Assembly: GCA_900540625.1 (NCBI GenBank)
Contig: UQGP01000024.1
Location: forward strand, 1-36,922
Length of the DNA stretch: 36,922 nucleotides
Source: an uncultured Porphyromonadaceae bacterium
Lineage (GTDB): Bacteria; Bacteroidota; Bacteroidia; Bacteroidales; Muribaculaceae
Direction: 5' to 3'
Shown here: piece after piece, positions 8,988 through 16,987 of the stretch
Layout: each line of letters opens with the position of its first letter
Numbering within the stretch: the stretch's first letter is position 1
Program-made: the position numbers and the translations under genes
The notes under the pieces: model-generated
What the model was told of the DNA's origin: nothing
The model's database searches: none
The model's input: the letters and a program-made list of their open reading frames with translations, nothing else

Positions 8988-9563
8988 CTATTTCCGGACC
9001 GCAGATGGTTGGGTCAGGGGCTTCTCGTAGGCGAGGCGGGGGCCCCAGGTGAAGTGGTGGAGGCCGCGGCAGATGTAGTCGGCGCGGCTGAGGATGCGCT
9101 GCATCACGATGTTGTCTTGGCCGGTGTCTATGCGCATGGCGCGTATGCCTTGTGCGGCAAGGTGTGCTTCGGACATAGCAAGTATTTGGGCGGCAAGCCC
9201 TTGTCCGCGAAATCCCGGGGCTATGGCCAGTCGGTGGATGACGCCGTAGGGCCCGGGATAGTGCCATATCCGGGATAGACGGTTGTACTCGGCATCGCCT
9301 TCGGTCAGGTAGGCATAAGCGACAATATTCTCACGTTCAACGATGTTCGAGCCTTCAATGGTAATGTCTGCGGCTTTGGCGGAGGTGCCTTCGTTTTCGA
9401 ATATATATGCGCCTTGGGCGGCGATGTCTGCGGCAATGTCGTCATATGACGGGTAGCCGTCTTCCCATTGGCGAAATCCGCATTGGCGCTGGAACCGTCG
9501 AGCGCTGTCGGTGATTGCCAGTATTTGCTCGATGTCTGCCGTTGTGGCGTATCTCATTTTCAT
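8988..9563 (-). CDS. GNAT family N-acetyltransferase
   Basis: 191 residues of the acetyl-CoA-dependent N-acyltransferase fold. The acetyl-CoA binding motif A is clear: VIHRLAIAPGFRGQGLAAQIL, with the R-G-Q-G-L pyrophosphate loop. The N-terminal RYATTADIEQILAI segment is the usual first strand and helix. The substrate is unknown. The -7 element TAACTTTG lies only 5 bases upstream of the ATG at 9563, so the transcript may be leaderless or translation may begin at the second ATG (9557). Its 3' end lies 116 bases upstream of the ATPase start, and the ATPase promoter is in that gap, so the two are probably separate units. Confidence 0.85.
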   Translation of the reverse strand: MKMRYATTADIEQILAITDSARRFQRQCGFRQWEDGYPSYDDIAADIAAQGAYIFENEGTSAKAADITIEGSNIVERENIVAYAYLTEGDAEYNRLSRIWHYPGPYGVIHRLAIAPGFRGQGLAAQILAMSEAHLAAQGIRAMRIDTGQDNIVMQRILSRADYICRGLHHFTWGPRLAYEKPLTQPSAVRK

Positions 9564-9567
9564 ACTC

Positions 9568-9599
9568 CAAAGTTAGGCATAACTATTTGTTTTGGCAAG
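9568..9599 (-). promoter_or_regulatory. Promoter of the GNAT gene
   Basis: Minus strand: CTTG (9599-9596, one mismatch to TTTG), 20 bases, then TAACTTTG (9575-9568), an exact -7 match. Its closeness to the start codon suggests an extremely short or absent leader. Confidence 0.5.
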
Positions 9600-9637
9600 A
9601 TTGTCAAACGCGGCGGTGGATGATGCTTGAAAAATTG

Positions 9638-9671
9638 AAAGGGAGGCGAGCCGCGCGGCTCGCCTCCCTTT
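9638..9671 (-). terminator. Intrinsic terminator of the large peptidase-like gene
   Basis: A perfect 34-bp palindrome, AAAGGGAGGCGAGCCGC followed directly by its reverse complement, 25 bases after the minus-strand stop codon at 9696. On the minus strand the stem is followed by TTTCAATTTTT, a typical T-rich tail. Confidence 0.85.
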
Positions 9672-9695
9672 ATTGAGGATGATGTTGGTCAGTGG

Positions 9696-12600
9696 TTATT
9701 TGATGACGACCTTGGTGGCTTTATTGCCTTGACGGCGTACATAGATGCCGGGGGTGAGGTTGTCGGCGTCTACGCGTATGCCTTGGAGGTTGAAGTACTC
9801 GACGTCGGCGTTGTCGCCATCGACGGTGATGTCGGAGATGGCGTCAGCGATTTCGCCGGCATACTTGAAGTATCCCAGACCTTGTCCGAAGACGTTGGCG
9901 TAGATGTTGACGATGCCCTTGCGCGATCCTTCGGCGCTTACGACAACTGTGGACATGTATTGGCTGTTCACGTTTGATCCGAAGCCGTTTTCGGGCAGGC
10001 GTTTGATGGGAGCCGTGGCTTTGGCCACGCCGTTGGTTACATCAATGATAGCTACTTGTCCGTCTTGCAGGTTGCCGGTCTTGTAGGTGATAGCGGCGAT
10101 GTATCGCTTGTTGCCTATGGAGAATTGGGCGAAAGCTGTGCCGTAGGAGGATCCGCCGAGCGCTTCTTTGGGCAGGATTTCGTCTGTAATCTTGCCGGAA
10201 GCATCGAACTTGGCTATCTGGTTGTCTTTCTGGGCCATCCAGAAGCTGCCGTCGGTGTTGGGATAGATCTTGGAAGCACCACGGCCGTCGCTGCCGTATG
10301 CATATGCTTCGCCTTTAGCGTTTTTCAGCGCTATGGTGTGCATATTGTTGTCGCAGCTGCCGTTTTTGATTTCGAAGTATACGACTTCGTTGGAGCCGTC
10401 TTTGGTGAGCCATACTCGGCCGTTGTTGAGCGTTCCGCTGAAAGCTACGGAAGCACCGGTGATGATGCCTGCGCCGTCTTTCTGGACGAGTACGCGCGGT
10501 GCGGCTGCATCGTTGTCCCAAATGTATACGCGGAGGTTTTGGGCGGCTGTTACGATGTTGGAGGCGATGAGTTTGCCGTCGGCTACGGCGAGACCGCCGA
10601 GTCTGCCGAGAGCACTTCCGAGGTCGGCCACGGAGAGCGAGCCTTTGTGCTTGCCGTCCTTGGTGTTGATGATGTTCACTGCGACATCACCCCAGTTTTT
10701 GCCGTTGAGTACATAAAGTTTGTCACCAATCAGAGCGATGTCACGGTTGGCCGATTCGGTGGTGACGAAGCTTGTCCAGCTCGGGGTGTTGTTCTTGTTG
10801 GTGGAGTATATCCATTCCTCGGAGAGTTTGTCCTGATGGGCTGCAATGTCTTCGAGCAGGGTTATGGTGGCTTCGCATGTGCCGTTGAGGGCTACGGTGA
10901 CGTTGGTCGCGCCCTGGCTTGACAGGGTGAGGGTAGCCTTGTGCGAGCCTTCGGCGGTGGGGGTGTATGTCACCTTGAGGGTGCCGGAGTTGCTGAGGCT
11001 TGTGTTCGAAAGTTTGAACATATTGGCGTTGGCACCGCTGAGTGTGGCGGTGATGTTGCCTTTGAGGTTGGCGCCTTCAATCTTGAGCTCTTTGTCCACG
11101 GCTACGTTCTTCTTGGAGGTGAAGGACAGAGTGGTGGGATTTGCGCTGATTGAGGGGTCGGGTTCGCCCGGGCCGGTGATGGCCGAGGGGTTCTTGGCCG
11201 GCGGGTTGCCGTAGGTGAAATATGCCAAGCCGTGCTTGGTGGAGAGTACCCATGCTTCCAAGTAGTTGTTGCCGTCGGTGTTGATCATGCAATCACCCGT
11301 GCAGTTGGAGTTCTTGGATGCGTCACCGAGGCCGTCGGAGGGGTATTTGCCGTTTTCGGTGGTGTTGGAGTAGTTGCCGGCGTTATCCTTGACGATGCGC
11401 ATCTTGGCTCCGGTGTAGTTCGTCGTGCCTTCGAAGATGAGGTTGGCTGCGTATTTGCCGCCCTTCCAGTTGAATTCGTGGTGGCTGGCGCCGAAGGTCT
11501 TGCCGGCGCAGGTGTTGACGCATTGTACGGTGCAAGTGCCGTCGTTGGGGTTATTGGTCCATGCGGGCTGGCTGCTCTTGCCGTCTACCCACCATCCGTT
11601 GCCTTGGGGATATGCACGCGAGGTGTCGCCGGTCTTCCATTGTTTGCCGTCTTTCAGAACCTTAGTGTTCTTGGCCTGAGCAATTTTGGTGCCGTTCATA
11701 TGGTATTCGACGATGCGGGTGTCGGTGCCGTTGTCGTTACAGAATGCTAACCAGTAATCCGAGGGATATGTACCGGTAAGCTCCATACAGTCACCCACAC
11801 GAGCGGCGCCTTGGATGTCTGTGGTAGATAGTGCCAGTGTGGGGTAGCTGTTGTCGTTGTCCCATGCGTATACGCGGAATTCTTCGCCTTGTTTTGCGAG
11901 GTTGCAGGCAAGTACCTTGCCGTTGTTGCATTTGACGTCGCAGAGGGTCAGTGTACCGCCTTTGACGATGTTGTTCTTGGGCAGGAAGCCGAGCTTTTCG
12001 CCGGTTTGGGCGTTGAGCACGAGGATGTCGCTGTGGTTGTATACGCAGTACAGTTTGCCGTCGTTGTATACAAAGTTGCGGATGTTGGAGGCGTCATAGC
12101 CTTTGGATTCCTTATTGCCCTTTTTCTCGGAGATGTTCCATTTTTCGGAGAGCTTGCCCAGCGGCGGAGGAGTAACGGTAGCGGTGATGTTGATGACCTT
12201 TTCAAGACTTCCGCACTTGACGCGTACATAGAATTTGGAGTTGACAGCCGTACCGCCTTCGCAGTATGTTCCGACTTTATCGGAGATCTTGAAGGTGATG
12301 GTGAATGTACCGCCCGAAGCGGGGAGCGAAGTCACGCTGGTGGCGAAACGTCCGGGGGTGTACGAAGCTACGGTGATGTTGCCGCTGAGGTCTTTACCGG
12401 TTACCTTAATGGTAGCGCTCGGGTTCTGACCGGCTTCGCAGGTGAAGTTTACGGAAGTGGGGCTGACGGTGAGCGTGGGGTTGCTGGTCGAGGGCTTGGA
12501 GCCGGTGGCAATACATCCCCAGTGGAACGTTCCGATGTTTTTGTATCCGTTGCTGTATCCGGGCCAGTCGTATGTCGAATAGCGGCCGTCCCAGTTGGGG

Positions 12601-14348
12601 TAGTTGGCGCCGTTGTAGTCGCCATAGGGGTCGTGGCAGATGAACGAGCCGGTCTTTGCCCAGGTGCTGGAGCCGTTGGAGGCAGCTGCCTGATTGGTGC
12701 GGAAGCCGAGGACGACGTGTCCGCCTGTGCCGTTGGCCAGACAGATGGTGTACGGGTCGTTATTGTTGGTCTGGGTGCAGAAAGTGCTCCACGATGAGGC
12801 GAAAGAGGAGCTAAGGCCGTTGTTCTTGTAGAAGCTGGCCATCATTGAGGCGGGCGAACCTAAGCCCCACATATATCCGTAGCCGCCGCCTACCGAGCCG
12901 TAGTAGGATGCGCGCTGGGTGAAGCCATATCCGGTGGAGGATGTGTAGTCGCGCAGTACTTGCCAGGAGTAGTATACTGTGCCAACGCCGGAGGCGCGCG
13001 ATGTTACGGCTACTTTGCTCAGTTTGCCGCGCCAGCCGAGGTTCATACAGCAGGATGAGGGTGCGCAGCATACGTAGCCGACACTGTAGTTGCCGCTATA
13101 CGATCCGGGGGTATCCCATACCTGATTGATGTAAGGGATGGCGGTCAGACCTATGTCGTTGCCTTTGCGTGTTCCGCTGCTGTATTGTGCGCGTTGCTCG
13201 GGAGAGAGCTTCCGTGCCTTGGCGTTGTCGGCCATAATGTCCTCGAAGGAGGCCATGGGGGCGTCTGTACGCGAGAAGCCCTTGAAGTTGGTGATTCGGG
13301 AGTTGCCCACTTGCTCGTCTTTGCCGAAGGATACCAGGGACACTGTGCGTGCCGGTGCTCCGACAAAGTCGGAGACGGTGCGGTATACTCGCTTGCTCAG
13401 GCCGCGTTGTGTGCCTACGGCGTAAGACACAATCAGAGCGTTGCCATCGGCGAGTACGGCCACGGGACATGATGCGTCATTGTCGATGATTTTGGTGTTG
13501 GACGAACCGTCCCAAGCGACGCGGCATACCGATGCGCCGCTGGAGAGCATGTCGTTGATGCGGTTAACCTGTGTGTAGACGATGCTCTTTGAGTCTTCGG
13601 TCCAGTTGAAGGACGAAACTTCGCCAATGTTGTGGCGTACTTTGGTGGCGGCGTCTATGGTGAAGAGGTTGCCGTTGACACGTTGTACAGCCAGGCGAGT
13701 TCCATCGGGGCTCCATACTGGGTTGTATGCGCCTTCGCCTCCGGGGACGGTGACGATGTCGCCATCGGCGAGGTTCATCATGTAGAAGTCGCCATCGATG
13801 CTGCCGAAGGCGGCACGGGTGCCGTCAGGGCTGATATTGACGATATTTACGTAGAATGGCATGTTGTACTCGCGGCGTTGGCTGCCGTCGATTTTGCGCA
13901 CTACGAGTTTATTGCCGACGGTGTAGCACACGGTGTTGTCATCGGCGAAGGAGGGTTGGCCGCACTGGTTGGTGTAGCTCTCGAGGATGATGCTTCGGCC
14001 GGTGGTGACGTCAAGTACCATGGGGGCCTGGTCGGTGTTGTTGTTGATGCTCTTGTATCCGATATATTGGCCGTCCTTGCTTGCATGTATGTACATGCCG
14101 ACGCCCGGACCGGATACCATGGGAACCATCTTGCCGTTACGTATCACGGAGATGTCCTTGCCACGCTCGGTGGCGACCACGATGCCTGCGCGGGTGTTCA
14201 GCATGGTGCTGACGTATCCGTGCGAAGCGGCATCGTAGAAGGAGATGCCTTGCTTGGCTTCGGTGACGGCGGCGGAGGCGCTGACTGTAGCGGCCAATGC
14301 TGCGGCGATACCGAAGACACGGAGGCTGAATTTTGTTTTCAGATCCAT
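9696..14348 (-). CDS. Large secreted multidomain protein: TolB-like propeller, C39-like cysteine peptidase, Ig modules, two propellers, T9SS tail
   Basis: 1550 residues. Order: signal peptide 1-27; TolB/PD40-like propeller about 30-350 (repeated SPDGTR and D-G-N motifs); papain-fold domain about 400-620 of the C39-like type, with Gln409 (IPYINQ), Cys428 in a CAPSS segment replacing the usual CGPxS, His544 (TGGHVVLG) and Asp573 (CHDPYG); an Ig-like module about 624-727; a propeller starting LSEKWNISEK; a second Ig-like module (NPTTLSFTSKK); another propeller starting LSEEWIYSTNK; and a T9SS sorting tail ending YVRRQGNKATKVVIK. The catalytic residues support a peptidase, but activity is inferred. 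I start at the ATG at 14348 because it precedes an ideal signal peptide; the 54 extra codons upstream are low-complexity. The propellers resemble those in the B12 locus. Probably exported to the cell surface or released, by itself under its own promoter. Confidence 0.85.
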   Translation of the reverse strand: MDLKTKFSLRVFGIAAALAATVSASAAVTEAKQGISFYDAASHGYVSTMLNTRAGIVVATERGKDISVIRNGKMVPMVSGPGVGMYIHASKDGQYIGYKSINNNTDQAPMVLDVTTGRSIILESYTNQCGQPSFADDNTVCYTVGNKLVVRKIDGSQRREYNMPFYVNIVNISPDGTRAAFGSIDGDFYMMNLADGDIVTVPGGEGAYNPVWSPDGTRLAVQRVNGNLFTIDAATKVRHNIGEVSSFNWTEDSKSIVYTQVNRINDMLSSGASVCRVAWDGSSNTKIIDNDASCPVAVLADGNALIVSYAVGTQRGLSKRVYRTVSDFVGAPARTVSLVSFGKDEQVGNSRITNFKGFSRTDAPMASFEDIMADNAKARKLSPEQRAQYSSGTRKGNDIGLTAIPYINQVWDTPGSYSGNYSVGYVCCAPSSCCMNLGWRGKLSKVAVTSRASGVGTVYYSWQVLRDYTSSTGYGFTQRASYYGSVGGGYGYMWGLGSPASMMASFYKNNGLSSSFASSWSTFCTQTNNNDPYTICLANGTGGHVVLGFRTNQAAASNGSSTWAKTGSFICHDPYGDYNGANYPNWDGRYSTYDWPGYSNGYKNIGTFHWGCIATGSKPSTSNPTLTVSPTSVNFTCEAGQNPSATIKVTGKDLSGNITVASYTPGRFATSVTSLPASGGTFTITFKISDKVGTYCEGGTAVNSKFYVRVKCGSLEKVINITATVTPPPLGKLSEKWNISEKKGNKESKGYDASNIRNFVYNDGKLYCVYNHSDILVLNAQTGEKLGFLPKNNIVKGGTLTLCDVKCNNGKVLACNLAKQGEEFRVYAWDNDNSYPTLALSTTDIQGAARVGDCMELTGTYPSDYWLAFCNDNGTDTRIVEYHMNGTKIAQAKNTKVLKDGKQWKTGDTSRAYPQGNGWWVDGKSSQPAWTNNPNDGTCTVQCVNTCAGKTFGASHHEFNWKGGKYAANLIFEGTTNYTGAKMRIVKDNAGNYSNTTENGKYPSDGLGDASKNSNCTGDCMINTDGNNYLEAWVLSTKHGLAYFTYGNPPAKNPSAITGPGEPDPSISANPTTLSFTSKKNVAVDKELKIEGANLKGNITATLSGANANMFKLSNTSLSNSGTLKVTYTPTAEGSHKATLTLSSQGATNVTVALNGTCEATITLLEDIAAHQDKLSEEWIYSTNKNNTPSWTSFVTTESANRDIALIGDKLYVLNGKNWGDVAVNIINTKDGKHKGSLSVADLGSALGRLGGLAVADGKLIASNIVTAAQNLRVYIWDNDAAAPRVLVQKDGAGIITGASVAFSGTLNNGRVWLTKDGSNEVVYFEIKNGSCDNNMHTIALKNAKGEAYAYGSDGRGASKIYPNTDGSFWMAQKDNQIAKFDASGKITDEILPKEALGGSSYGTAFAQFSIGNKRYIAAITYKTGNLQDGQVAIIDVTNGVAKATAPIKRLPENGFGSNVNSQYMSTVVVSAEGSRKGIVNIYANVFGQGLGYFKYAGEIADAISDITVDGDNADVEYFNLQGIRVDADNLTPGIYVRRQGNKATKVVIK

Positions 14349-14764
14349 AAGATGCTGGTTGTTAGGATTATTTGTGTAGTTGGTTAATGTATTTGATTTT
14401 ACTGACATTCGGAGTGGTATTTCTCCTGATGCCATAAGGTTATGCCCCGAAGGGCCGTGTATAGGTTTTGCCGGGGGTAAGGTCGCCGGCGGAAGAGGCT
14501 GTGGCTTCACGGTCGTTTCATGGCGGTGTGGGCAATAACAACTGCCGGAAGTAACAGGAGGTACGTCACAATAATAATTGTGAATAGCATAGAACGTGTA
14601 TGCAGATGCCTGATATACAATGTACAGTGTGTAATATCACATCAAAGGTCGGCCATCATCTTTGACGGCGGACCGCATACGGCACAAAGTTACGCATTTT
14701 TTCGCGTATTTGGCTGTGTTTTTCGCAAAAAATGCGTTACTTTGCACAAAGATAATAAGGCAAA
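14349..14764. promoter_or_regulatory. Divergent intergenic region with mirrored promoter-like arms
   Basis: No gene is supported here. At 14684-14707 and 14724-14746 two arms form an imperfect inverted repeat. Read outward on their own strands they give AAAAAATGCGTAACTTTG (minus) and AAAAAATGCGTTACTTTG (plus). Each ends in a -7-like element: TAACTTTG at 14692-14685 facing the peptidase gene, TTACTTTG at 14737-14744 facing the phosphoribosyltransferase gene. The minus-strand leader would be about 340 bases, the plus-strand leader about 15. No good TTTG at -33 was found for either. Confidence 0.45.
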
Positions 14765-15382
14765 ATGGATTTCGAATTAGAAATGCGGGTTCTGACCCTC
14801 GATATGGGCGTAGTCGAATGGTGCGGCCGCGAGCTTGAGATCAAGGCCCGGGAATTTGACCCGGAACTGATTATAGCCATAGCGCGCGGCGGCGTCACGC
14901 TGGCCAAGTATATGTTCGAGGATGTCCCTCACTTAGACGTAGATATACATCGTCCTTCGACGGTATGGAAACGGCGGCTTCATTCGGTGATGCGATTGAC
15001 GCGTTTTCTGCCGCGATGGATAGGCGATGAATTACGCATAGCCGAGGCCAAGCGTCTGTCCATGCACAAGCCGCGAGCCATCGTGGCGACACCCGAGGCG
15101 GTGAAGGAAATGCTGGATGCGGCGCAGTACGCCACGCGTATCTTGGTGGTGGACGATGCCGTCGATTCGGGAGCTACGCTTCGTGCCGTCTTTGATGCCC
15201 TGAAGGATTGCGGGGCGGAGGTGCGCGGCGCTTCCATAGCCTTGACGCGTGCCGACGCGGTGGCGTACCCGTATTACCATATCTTCGAGCCCGGGACATT
15301 GATACGATTTCCGTGGTCTGCGGACGCGCGCCGTCGCCAACTCACGCCGCGATATATGCAATGGCAAAAAAAGAAGAGATAG
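14765..15382 (+). CDS. Phosphoribosyltransferase-domain protein
   Basis: 205 residues with the type I phosphoribosyltransferase fold. The PRPP-binding loop ILVVDDAVDSGATLR at 126-140 is textbook, and the earlier ELIIAIARGGVTLA strand and turn at 35-47 fits the PPi loop region. The base substrate cannot be read from the sequence; hypoxanthine/guanine, xanthine or a non-nucleotide role are all possible. An A-rich UAAGG just before the ATG may serve as ribosome binding site. The last 22 bases overlap the next gene in another frame, implying coupled expression with a HAD phosphatase. Confidence 0.8.
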   Translation: MDFELEMRVLTLDMGVVEWCGRELEIKAREFDPELIIAIARGGVTLAKYMFEDVPHLDVDIHRPSTVWKRRLHSVMRLTRFLPRWIGDELRIAEAKRLSMHKPRAIVATPEAVKEMLDAAQYATRILVVDDAVDSGATLRAVFDALKDCGAEVRGASIALTRADAVAYPYYHIFEPGTLIRFPWSADARRRQLTPRYMQWQKKKR

Positions 15383-15957
15383 ACATTTACGACCTGGACG
15401 AGACGCTGTTGCGCGGCAACAGTACGCGTCTGTACTTGGACGTGCTGCTGGATGTGGCGCGTCGACGTTGGCAGGTGATTACGTGGTTGCGCACAGCCGC
15501 TGTGGCTGCGTTGCGCCTATGCCGAGCCATAAGTCATCGGCGTTACAAGTGGATGTTGTGGCACGCCGCCACCGGGCTGTCGCCGGATGCCGCAGTCAAA
15601 TTCCGTGACGAGTATGCACGCCGTTTCAGGGAGATGCTGCGCCCGTCGCTTCTGAAAGCCATGGAGCGGTCGCGCCGCGACGAGCATCATATCATGGTCG
15701 CCACGGCTGCGTATGCCGAGGTGCTTGGCCCGCTGCAAGGTCTTATTGACGGTGCGGTGGCCACCGAGACGGCTTCGACGGCCAGGTACAAAGATTATGT
15801 GGAATGTCGCGGCGATGAAAAGGCGCGTCGGGCACGTCTATATGTCGAGAACCGCAAGGCCGATGTCAGCATAATCTACACAGACGGTAAGGATGACGGC
15901 CCGTTGATGGCCGCCTTTCCTAAATCGGTGCATTGCATAGTGTTTCCCGGCAGCTGA
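15361..15957 (+). CDS. HAD superfamily hydrolase, SerB-like subfamily
   Basis: 198 residues. HAD motif I is IYDLDETLLRGN with nucleophile Asp11 and acid/base Asp13. Motif II is probably MVATAAY, and the C-terminal IIYTDGKDDGPLMAAF carries the motif IV acidic pair. The helical cap between motifs I and II is about 80 residues, as in class IB phosphatases that act on small phosphate esters. I start at the ATG at 15361, which puts motif I at the N-terminus; the frame is open further upstream inside the phosphoribosyltransferase gene. The pair suggests successive steps on one nucleotide or sugar phosphate. The 3' end overlaps the convergent menA gene by 38 bp. Confidence 0.82.
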   Translation: MAKKEEIDIYDLDETLLRGNSTRLYLDVLLDVARRRWQVITWLRTAAVAALRLCRAISHRRYKWMLWHAATGLSPDAAVKFRDEYARRFREMLRPSLLKAMERSRRDEHHIMVATAAYAEVLGPLQGLIDGAVATETASTARYKDYVECRGDEKARRARLYVENRKADVSIIYTDGKDDGPLMAAFPKSVHCIVFPGS

Positions 15958-16903
15958 CGGCTACGGCGACAATCACAAACCCCAAGGCATAGAGGAGCAT
16001 AAGTACGGCGGTGGCGCCCAATAGGGGGTTGAGTCGTGCGCCGCGCCTTACGCTCATAAGAGCCCAAAGCAGCGTATGGAGGGCGGCGTAGACCACCGGA
16101 ACAATCCACGCGGTTCCGCCAATGGCGGCCCATAGCGGCGACATAAGCAGTACGGCGCCCCAGCCGCACAGAAGATACAATATAGATGTTGCGCGGCGGC
16201 CCAAGGCTACGGCCAAGGTATGCTTGCCTACGGCGTGGTCGTCATCGCGGTCGCGGTAATTGTTGACGATGAGGACATTGGCGCCCATAAGCCCGATGGC
16301 GACAGAGCAGCGAAAGACATCCGCATCGAAGGCTCCGGCTTGGACGTAGTATGTCAAATTGACCGGAATGATGCCGAAAAAAGCGATTACGGCAACCTCG
16401 CCCAGGCAATGTCGCGACAACGGCCACGGTCCGGCACTGTAGGCCAATGCGGCTACGGCGATGCCTATGCCGGCCGGCACAAGCCACCATCCGCCCCAAT
16501 GGACCAGACATAGACCAACGGCACAGGCGCAAGCCAGTACGGCATACGTGGCCACGGCCATGGCTTTGGGCGAAATGTCGCCTTCTGTGACTCCGCGGCG
16601 CGGGCCTTGGCGTCCGCGACGGTCAAGCCCGGCACGAAAATCGTAATATTCGTTGGCAAAATTCGAGGCTATTTGGGCCAGTACGGCAAAGGTCAGGCAT
16701 AGCAGTGCTTGGGCCGTGCCGAAGGTTCCGTGTAGTATCGTGTAGGCACAGGCTGCGCATACTCCGGCTACGGATACCGGCAGGGTGCGCAGGCGCATGG
16801 CTTCCACCCAGCACGCTATGGCCGAGCGATGCCGGATGCCATCGGTGTGAGCTTCGGCGTTGTCTACCTTGATGTTATGTGTGTTTGTGTTGTCGCAAGT
16901 CAT
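15920..16903 (-). CDS. menA: 1,4-dihydroxy-2-naphthoate polyprenyltransferase (MenA-like UbiA family)
   Basis: 327 residues, almost entirely hydrophobic helices, an integral membrane UbiA-family prenyltransferase. Opening EAMRLRTLPVSVAGV is typical of MenA. The first aspartate-rich site is NEYYDFRAGLDRRGRQG with the MenA-style GPRRGVTEGDIS after it; the second is NNYRDRDDDHAVGKHTLAV. Expected role: attach the polyprenyl chain in menaquinone synthesis, the usual respiratory quinone of Bacteroidales. Start: the ATG at 16903; a more N-terminal frame is open to 16987 but adds only low-complexity sequence, and an ATG at 16798 is the latest credible start. It follows obgE by 84 bases. Confidence 0.88.
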   Translation of the reverse strand: MTCDNTNTHNIKVDNAEAHTDGIRHRSAIACWVEAMRLRTLPVSVAGVCAACAYTILHGTFGTAQALLCLTFAVLAQIASNFANEYYDFRAGLDRRGRQGPRRGVTEGDISPKAMAVATYAVLACACAVGLCLVHWGGWWLVPAGIGIAVAALAYSAGPWPLSRHCLGEVAVIAFFGIIPVNLTYYVQAGAFDADVFRCSVAIGLMGANVLIVNNYRDRDDDHAVGKHTLAVALGRRATSILYLLCGWGAVLLMSPLWAAIGGTAWIVPVVYAALHTLLWALMSVRRGARLNPLLGATAVLMLLYALGFVIVAVAVSCRETLCNAPI

Positions 16904-16987
16904 AGTTGTAGTCGTGGCGTCGGGAGGTCTTCCCGAGCGAATGTTCCGATGTGGCGCTGCCTTGCAATCGGATGTGGGACGGCGCAA

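Noticed and set aside
10056..12797. Several long plus-strand frames antisense to the peptidase-like gene
   Set aside because: Composition mirrors the opposite coding strand; none has a start context, domain or signal peptide.
14520..14780. 86-codon plus-strand frame in the divergent intergenic region
   Set aside because: It runs over the promoter-like arms and out of frame into the phosphoribosyltransferase start, with no protein features.
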